A DNA stretch of 11,055 nucleotides. Origin: Actinomycetota bacterium (GTDB lineage: Bacteria > Actinomycetota > Acidimicrobiia > Acidimicrobiales > AC-25). Location of the stretch: positions 1-11,055 of the forward strand of contig VAXF01000260.1 of assembly GCA_005888395.1 (NCBI GenBank). The letters run 5' to 3'. Under the pieces are notes generated by a model. It saw nothing but the letters and a program-made list of their open reading frames with translations, was not told where the DNA came from and ran no database searches. The position numbers and the translations under genes were made by a program. Shown here piece by piece: positions 6,777 through 11,055 of the stretch (the stretch's first letter is position 1; every line of letters starts with the position of its first letter).

Positions 6777-7537
6777 CAAGCCACTGCGAACAGCACGGGC
6801 GTGCTGTCGTCGACGTCGTCGGTGAGGAAGAAGTCGTCGACGGTGATGCCGGTCGCGCCGCCCGAGTAGCGGTTGCCGAGCAGGCGGTAGACGATCCGCA
6901 ACAGCAGCGAGTACGCCGCGATGTACCAGCGGCGGGGCACCTTGTGGCGCAGGTCGAGCACGTCGAAGGCCACCAGCCGCCGGCCGGTGCGCCGCCGACG
7001 GGCGAAGTCCTCCTTCACCGCGTCGCTGCCGGCGAGTCCCCACACCCGCACGTCGTCGAAGTGGGCGCGGAGCGCGGTCTCGAGCTCGTGACGGCGGAAC
7101 AGCACGAGATGGAAGGGGTTCTCGAAGTCGGCCGGCGCGTTGGGCGTGACCACGAAGGCGGCGCCACCGGGCTCGACCACGCGCGCCAGCTCCGCGATGT
7201 GGGTTTCAGGCGCGGCGAAGTGCTCCACGAGATGTGACGAGCACACCCAGTCGACGCCGCCCGTGCGGATGCCGAGCCCGGCCGCGTCCATGCACGCGGC
7301 CGGGAAGCGGTGGCGCCGGTGGGCGGCCAGCGCGGTGGTCGGGTCGTAGTCGGCGCCGACCACGGTGCGGCCGCTGCCGGCGAGCGAGGACGTGCCCTCG
7401 CCGAGCCCGCAGCCCGTATCGAGCACGCGGCCCGGGCCCAGCCGGGCGCGCACCTCCCGGTAGCCGGCGGCGTGCAACGCGAGCAGCGAATCCGGTGTCG
7501 AACCCTCGGTGGGACGCTCGCCCGTGAACCGGACCAT
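6746..7537 (-). CDS. Class I SAM-dependent methyltransferase
   Basis: Methyltransferase of 263 residues with a Rossmann-like fold. Motif I is VLDTGCGLGEGT at 38-49; an acidic loop ADYDP follows near 62, and VDWVCSSHLVEHF is the post-motif of the UbiE/methyltransf_11 type. FVVTPNAPADFENPFH is a likely active-site region. A C-terminal stretch (RRWYIAAYSLLLRIVYRLLG) is hydrophobic with basic flanks and may associate with the membrane. The ATG at 7537 gives MVRFTGERPTEG, a natural N-terminus. The substrate cannot be read from sequence. Divergent pairing with a cell-envelope glycosyltransferase suggests a sugar, polyprenyl or lipid substrate, by inference. It overlaps the DUF3501 gene tail-to-tail by 31 bp, leaving no room for a terminator between them. 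Confidence 0.85.
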   Translation of the reverse strand: MVRFTGERPTEGSTPDSLLALHAAGYREVRARLGPGRVLDTGCGLGEGTSSLAGSGRTVVGADYDPTTALAAHRRHRFPAACMDAAGLGIRTGGVDWVCSSHLVEHFAAPETHIAELARVVEPGGAAFVVTPNAPADFENPFHLVLFRRHELETALRAHFDDVRVWGLAGSDAVKEDFARRRRTGRRLVAFDVLDLRHKVPRRWYIAAYSLLLRIVYRLLGNRYSGGATGITVDDFFLTDDVDDSTPVLFAVACQPRRSASSS

Positions 7538-7548
7538 GACGGCGAGGG

Positions 7549-7554
7549 ATCATA
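7549..7554 (-). promoter_or_regulatory. Candidate -10 element for the methyltransferase gene
   Basis: TATGAT on the minus strand differs from TATAAT by one base and ends 11 nt before the ATG at 7537, giving a leader of only a few bases. It shares bases with the opposing -10 at 7553-7558. No good -35 is visible. Confidence 0.45.
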
Positions 7555-7558
7555 AGGT
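7553..7558 (+). promoter_or_regulatory. Candidate -10 element for the AftD-like gene
   Basis: TAAGGT fits TANNNT and ends 8 nt before the ATG at 7567, consistent with a leaderless transcript; no Shine-Dalgarno is present in the 29-bp gap. It overlaps the minus-strand TATGAT. Confidence 0.4.
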
Positions 7559-7566
7559 CCCCCGGC

Positions 7567-9705
7567 ATGCCTTCCCGCGGCCGGCGCGCGCTCGTGTTCG
7601 GCGCGCCGCACGCGCTGCTCGCGGCCGTCACCTATGTGCCGCTGCTGCTCACCGCGCGGGGCGAGGTCGGCGCCGACACCAAGCAGTACCTCTATCTCGA
7701 CCCCGGGCGACTGTTGCGCCGCGCCGTGTCGATGTGGGACCCACACATCGGCATGGGCACGGTCACGCACCAGACGATCGGCTACCTGTTCCCGATGGGG
7801 CCGTTCTACTGGCTGCTCGACCGGTTGGGCTCGCCCGCCTGGGTCGCGCAGCGGATCTGGCTGGCAACGATCATGTTCGCCGCGGGCGCGGGCGTGCTGT
7901 TCCTGCTGCGCACGCTCGACGTCGGGGAACCGGGCCGGACGGTCGCCGCGCTGGCCTACGCGCTGAGCCCCTACTCGCTGCACTACGCGGCCCGGATCTC
8001 GGTGATCCTCCTGCCGTGGGCGGGACTGCCGTGGATGGTCGCGCTCGTCGCGCGCGGGCTCCGGCGCGGTGGCTGGCGCCATCCTGCGCTCTTCGCCATC
8101 GTCGTGGCGCTTGTCGGGGGCGTCAACGCCACCGCCCTCGTCTACGCCGGGCTGGGGCCGGTGCTGTGGTTCCCGTTCGCGGTGTGGGTGCTGCACGAGG
8201 CCACGTGGCGCCGGGCGGCGGCCACGTTCCTGAAGACGGGCGCGCTCACCCTGCTCACCTCGCTGTGGTGGATCGTGGGGCTGGCGGTGCAGTCGGGCTA
8301 CGGGTTGCCGGTCCTCAAGTTCACCGAGACGGTCGAGACGGTAGCCAAGACCTCGCTCTCCTCGGAGTCACTGCGCGGCCTCGGCTACTGGTTCTTCTAC
8401 GGTCGCGACAAGCTCGGGCCCTGGATCGAGCCCGGCGTGCAGTACACGCAGCACGTCTGGCTCATCTCCGTGGGGTTCGCGCTGGTCGTGCTCGCATTCG
8501 CCGCCGCCGTGGCCCGCTGGCGTCAGCGCACCTACTTCGTCGTGCTGTTGCTCGTCGGCGTCACGTTCGCTGTCGGCCCCTATCCGTACACTCATCCGTC
8601 GCTGCTCGGCCGCGTGTTCAAGGCGGCGGCCAACGGGTCGACCGCCGGCCTCGCCATGCGCAGCACGGGCCGGGCGGTGCCGCTCGTGGTGCTGGCGCTG
8701 GCGGTGCTGCTCGGGGTCGGCGTCACCCGTGCCTTCGGCGCGCGTCGCCGAGCGGGGGCCGCGCTGGCCGTCGTCGCCGTCGCGCTGGTGGCCCTCGACC
8801 TGCCGGCGCTGTGGACGGGGACGGTGGTGGCCAAGAACCTCCAGCGCCCGGAGCACATCCCCGCCTACTGGCTCGACGCCACCCGGTGGCTCGACCGGCG
8901 CAGTCACGACACGCGCGTGCTCGAGGTGCCGGGCTCCGACTTCGCCGCCTACCGCTGGGGCAACACCGTCGACCCGATCACCCCGGGCCTGATGGACCGG
9001 CCCTACGTCGCCCGCGAGCTGATCCCGTGGGGCTCGGCCCCGTCGGCCGACCTCCTGAACGCGCTCGACCGGCGCCTGCAGGAGGGGGTGCTGGAGCCGC
9101 AGGCGATCGCTCCCGTCGCGCGCCTGCTGTCGGTCGGCGACGTGGTGCTGCGCGCCGACCTCCAGTTCGAGCGCTACAACACGGCCCGGCCCCGTCCGAC
9201 GTGGCGGCTGCTCACGTCGCCCCGCCCGGCAGGGCTCGAGGAACCTGTTCCCTTCGGCGCCCCGCGCCCCAACGTGCCATCCGTCTTCCCGATGGTCGAC
9301 GAGATCGCGCTCGCCCTCCCTGCGGGCGCGCCCGACCCGCCGCCCGTCGCCGCGTTCCCCGTCGCGCGTGCGCTCCCGATCGTGCGAGCCGAGCCGGTGT
9401 CGGCGCCGTTGCTGCTCGCGGGCGACGGCGAGGGCGTCGTGGACACCGCCGCCGCCGGGCTGCTCGACGGCGGGCGCACCGTGCTCTATGCCGCGTCCCA
9501 CCCACGGGTACCGGCCGACGCGCAGCTCGTCCTCACCGACACCAACCGAAGGCGCGCCCGCCGTTGGAGCACCGTTCGCGAGAACACCGGCTACACCGAG
9601 CAGGCGGGGGACGCTCGTGCGCGATCCGGGCGACGCTCGCCTCGATGTCTTCCCGCACGCAACCGACTCGGACGCGACCGTGATGCAACAGCGCGGCGTC
9701 CGTAG
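7567..9705 (+). CDS. AftD-like alpha-(1->3)-arabinofuranosyltransferase, GT-C membrane part (frame broken at the 3' end)
   Basis: Polytopic GT-C glycosyltransferase of the AftD/DUF3367 family, which in mycobacteria transfers arabinofuranose from decaprenyl-phosphate-arabinose on the outer face of the membrane. Residues 35-48 (GADTKQYLYLDPGR) carry the expected acidic residue D37 in the first periplasmic loop. The family signature YLFPMGPF is at 73-80. About ten or more hydrophobic helices follow up to about residue 430. RSTGRAVPLVVLAL is also family-like. The lumenal part then begins with AYWLDATRWLDRR. The true frame is lost near 9610 (after TGYTEQAGD); the remaining 30 or so residues to TAG at 9703-9705 are out-of-frame sequence. 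The coding continues in another frame to the right edge, so as read this is a 712-residue truncation without the sugar-binding domains. Start ATG 7567, probably leaderless. Confidence 0.85.
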   Translation: MPSRGRRALVFGAPHALLAAVTYVPLLLTARGEVGADTKQYLYLDPGRLLRRAVSMWDPHIGMGTVTHQTIGYLFPMGPFYWLLDRLGSPAWVAQRIWLATIMFAAGAGVLFLLRTLDVGEPGRTVAALAYALSPYSLHYAARISVILLPWAGLPWMVALVARGLRRGGWRHPALFAIVVALVGGVNATALVYAGLGPVLWFPFAVWVLHEATWRRAAATFLKTGALTLLTSLWWIVGLAVQSGYGLPVLKFTETVETVAKTSLSSESLRGLGYWFFYGRDKLGPWIEPGVQYTQHVWLISVGFALVVLAFAAAVARWRQRTYFVVLLLVGVTFAVGPYPYTHPSLLGRVFKAAANGSTAGLAMRSTGRAVPLVVLALAVLLGVGVTRAFGARRRAGAALAVVAVALVALDLPALWTGTVVAKNLQRPEHIPAYWLDATRWLDRRSHDTRVLEVPGSDFAAYRWGNTVDPITPGLMDRPYVARELIPWGSAPSADLLNALDRRLQEGVLEPQAIAPVARLLSVGDVVLRADLQFERYNTARPRPTWRLLTSPRPAGLEEPVPFGAPRPNVPSVFPMVDEIALALPAGAPDPPPVAAFPVARALPIVRAEPVSAPLLLAGDGEGVVDTAAAGLLDGGRTVLYAASHPRVPADAQLVLTDTNRRRARRWSTVRENTGYTEQAGDARARSGRRSPRCLPARNRLGRDRDATARRP

Positions 9706-11055
9706 CGTGCAGGCGTCGCACTACGGCAACCCGGTCTCCTACACGCCCGAGGACCGCGCCGCGTTCGCCTTCGACGCCGACCCGCTCACCGCCTGGCGGG
9801 TCGGTGCCTTCGGTGATCCCGTCGGCGAGCGACTGCGCATCGAGCTCGCTCACCCGGTGACGCTCGACCACCTCACCGTCCTGCAGCCCGTCAACGGGCC
9901 CCGGAACCGGTACGTCACGCGCGCCACGCTCACCTTCGACGGCGGCCGGCCCCTGTCGGTGGCCCTCGGGCCCGAGTCGCGCGAGCTGCCGGGCCAGGAG
10001 GTTCGCTTTCCTCGGCGCACGTTCTCCACCGTGGAGTACCGGGTCGACGCCACCAACGTCGGGACGAGGGCGAGCTACATCGGCTACAGCGCGGTCGGAC
10101 TCGCTGAGCTTCGGGTTGGCGACGAGCGCGTCGACGAGGTCGTGCGCCTGCCCCGTGACCTTCCCGTCGACGCCGGCCGCGCCCTGACCGTGCTCCTCAC
10201 CCGCGCCCGCAGCGACCCGGTGCCGCCGCGGACCGACGAGGAGCCGGCGATGACCCGCCTGCTGACGCTGCCCGTCGCCCGCACGTTCTCGGTCGCCGGC
10301 ACGGCGCGTCTCTCGGCATCGGTGCCCGACGACGTGGTCGACAGCGTGCTGGGAGAACATGGGCTCGTCGTGCGGGCGTCGGCCCATCTCCCGGGCGACC
10401 TGCAGGCGCGCGCGTCGGCCGCGCTCGACGGTGACCCCACGACGGCGTGGGTCACCAACCTCGGCCCGCAGGAGGGACAGTGGCTCGAGCTCGATCCGCC
10501 CCAACCGATCACGGTCGACCGCCTCGACCTTCGGATCGTCGCCGACGGCCGCCACTCGGTGCCGACGTTGCTGCGGCTGGAGAACGAGCGCGGCGAGACG
10601 CGCGTCGTGCCGGTACCACGGGTGGTGGACCGCCCGCAGGAGGACGCCAGCTCGGCAGCACCGGTTCGGTTCGTGCCGCTCACCGGCACGCACATCCGCG
10701 TGACCGTCGCCGCCGTTCGCGAGGTCCGTGCCAAGGACTACTACTCCGAGCAGCCGATTGCCCTGCCCGTCGGCATCGCCGAGCTCGGGGTTGCCGGCGC
10801 GCGCGCCACACCGCCCACGGGTGCGCTCCCGGGTGGGTGCCGCGCCGACCTGCTGACCGTCGACGGCGCGCCCGTGCCAATCGTCGTTGCCGGCGACGCC
10901 GCCCTCGCCGACGACCGAGGGGCGCTGACCGTCGCCGGGTGCGGCCCGCCGCTGACGCTGGGCCCGGGCGACCACGTCGTGCGCACGCGACCGGGACGTG
11001 ACACGGGCATCGACCTCGACCGGCTGGTCCTCTCGTCTCCGGGCCGCGCGCCGGC
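9614..11055 (+). CDS. AftD-like protein, C-terminal lumenal part with discoidin-like domains (partial, continues past the right edge)
   Basis: Continuation of the AftD-like gene in a second frame, about 480 residues open to the window end. It begins LVRDPGDARLDVFPHA at 9614, which belongs directly after the TGYTEQAGD of the first frame; the change needs a net loss of 2 mod 3 (2 or 5 nt fit best). Two F5/8-type C (discoidin-like) carbohydrate-binding modules are visible. The first is around 9700-9890 (SVQASHYGN, DPLTAWRVGAFGD, then LRIEL...TLDHLTVLQP). The second is around 10370-10570 (VRASAHLPGD, LDGDPTTAWVTNLG, LELDPPQPITVDRLDLRI). Both carry the D-P-x-TAW core typical of the fold. If the frameshift is real, ATG 9683 (MQQRGVRSV) could restart translation just before the first module, overlapping the stop of the upstream frame; no ribosome binding site supports this. 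Confidence 0.8.

Noticed and set aside
7015..8196. Minus-strand open frame spanning the methyltransferase and the divergent promoter
   Set aside because: It crosses the clear start of the AftD-like gene and reads the methyltransferase out of frame; no domain is visible.
8368..9501. Minus-strand open frame of 377 codons
   Set aside because: Antisense shadow of the AftD-like coding sequence, without recognisable motifs.
9533..10975. Minus-strand open frame of 480 codons
   Set aside because: Low-complexity composition and antisense to the discoidin-like domains of the AftD-like gene, which show clear family motifs.

Overview
The window is GC-rich bacterial chromosome. Its codon third positions are overwhelmingly G or C, GTG starts are frequent, and several genes appear to use leaderless or near-leaderless starts. 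With an AftD-like arabinofuranosyltransferase and the particular peroxide-defence gene set, this points to an actinobacterium. I lean towards Acidimicrobiia or a relative, but that is a guess from protein style and not from a marker gene.

Left part (1-3938, all minus strand): a three-gene operon read right to left. It holds a Na+/Ca2+-exchanger-like membrane protein (3938-2616), aerobic glycerol-3-phosphate dehydrogenase glpD (2619-978, damaged), and an FAD-linked oxidase closely resembling alkyl-DHAP synthase (974 to the left edge, incomplete). GlpD makes DHAP and the last enzyme belongs to a family acting on acyl-DHAP, so the last two genes plausibly cooperate in glycerolipid metabolism.

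Middle (3939-4022): a short divergent control region with a three-half-site Fur-type operator, a leaderless promoter candidate on each side, and a 17-bp tandem duplication covering the exchanger start codon.

Centre right (4023-6776, plus strand): a tightly packed peroxide/iron-type operon. It encodes a Fur/PerR-family regulator, a rubrerythrin lacking the rubredoxin domain, a GlpC/HdrD-like iron-sulfur protein (frameshifted here) and a DUF3501 protein. Packing and gene content suggest a self-contained peroxide-reducing module in which the Fe-S protein and DUF3501 supply or manage electrons for the diiron protein. That is the most interesting functional hypothesis in the window.

Right part (6746-11055): a class I SAM-dependent methyltransferase (minus strand, tail-to-tail overlap with DUF3501), and divergently, with only 29 bp between start codons, a very large AftD-like GT-C glycosyltransferase with C-terminal discoidin-like sugar-binding domains. 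It runs off the right edge and is split by a frameshift.

A recurring oddity is that four of the eight genes carry lesions in otherwise well conserved sequence. glpD has a roughly 17-nt deletion and an ATA start, the Fur-family regulator has an in-frame loss of about 15 residues in its DNA-binding domain, and the Fe-S protein and AftD-like gene each have a frameshift. Either the assembly contains small deletions, or this locus is decaying. Read mapping would decide. I saw no tRNA, rRNA, CRISPR, insertion sequence or prophage signal.
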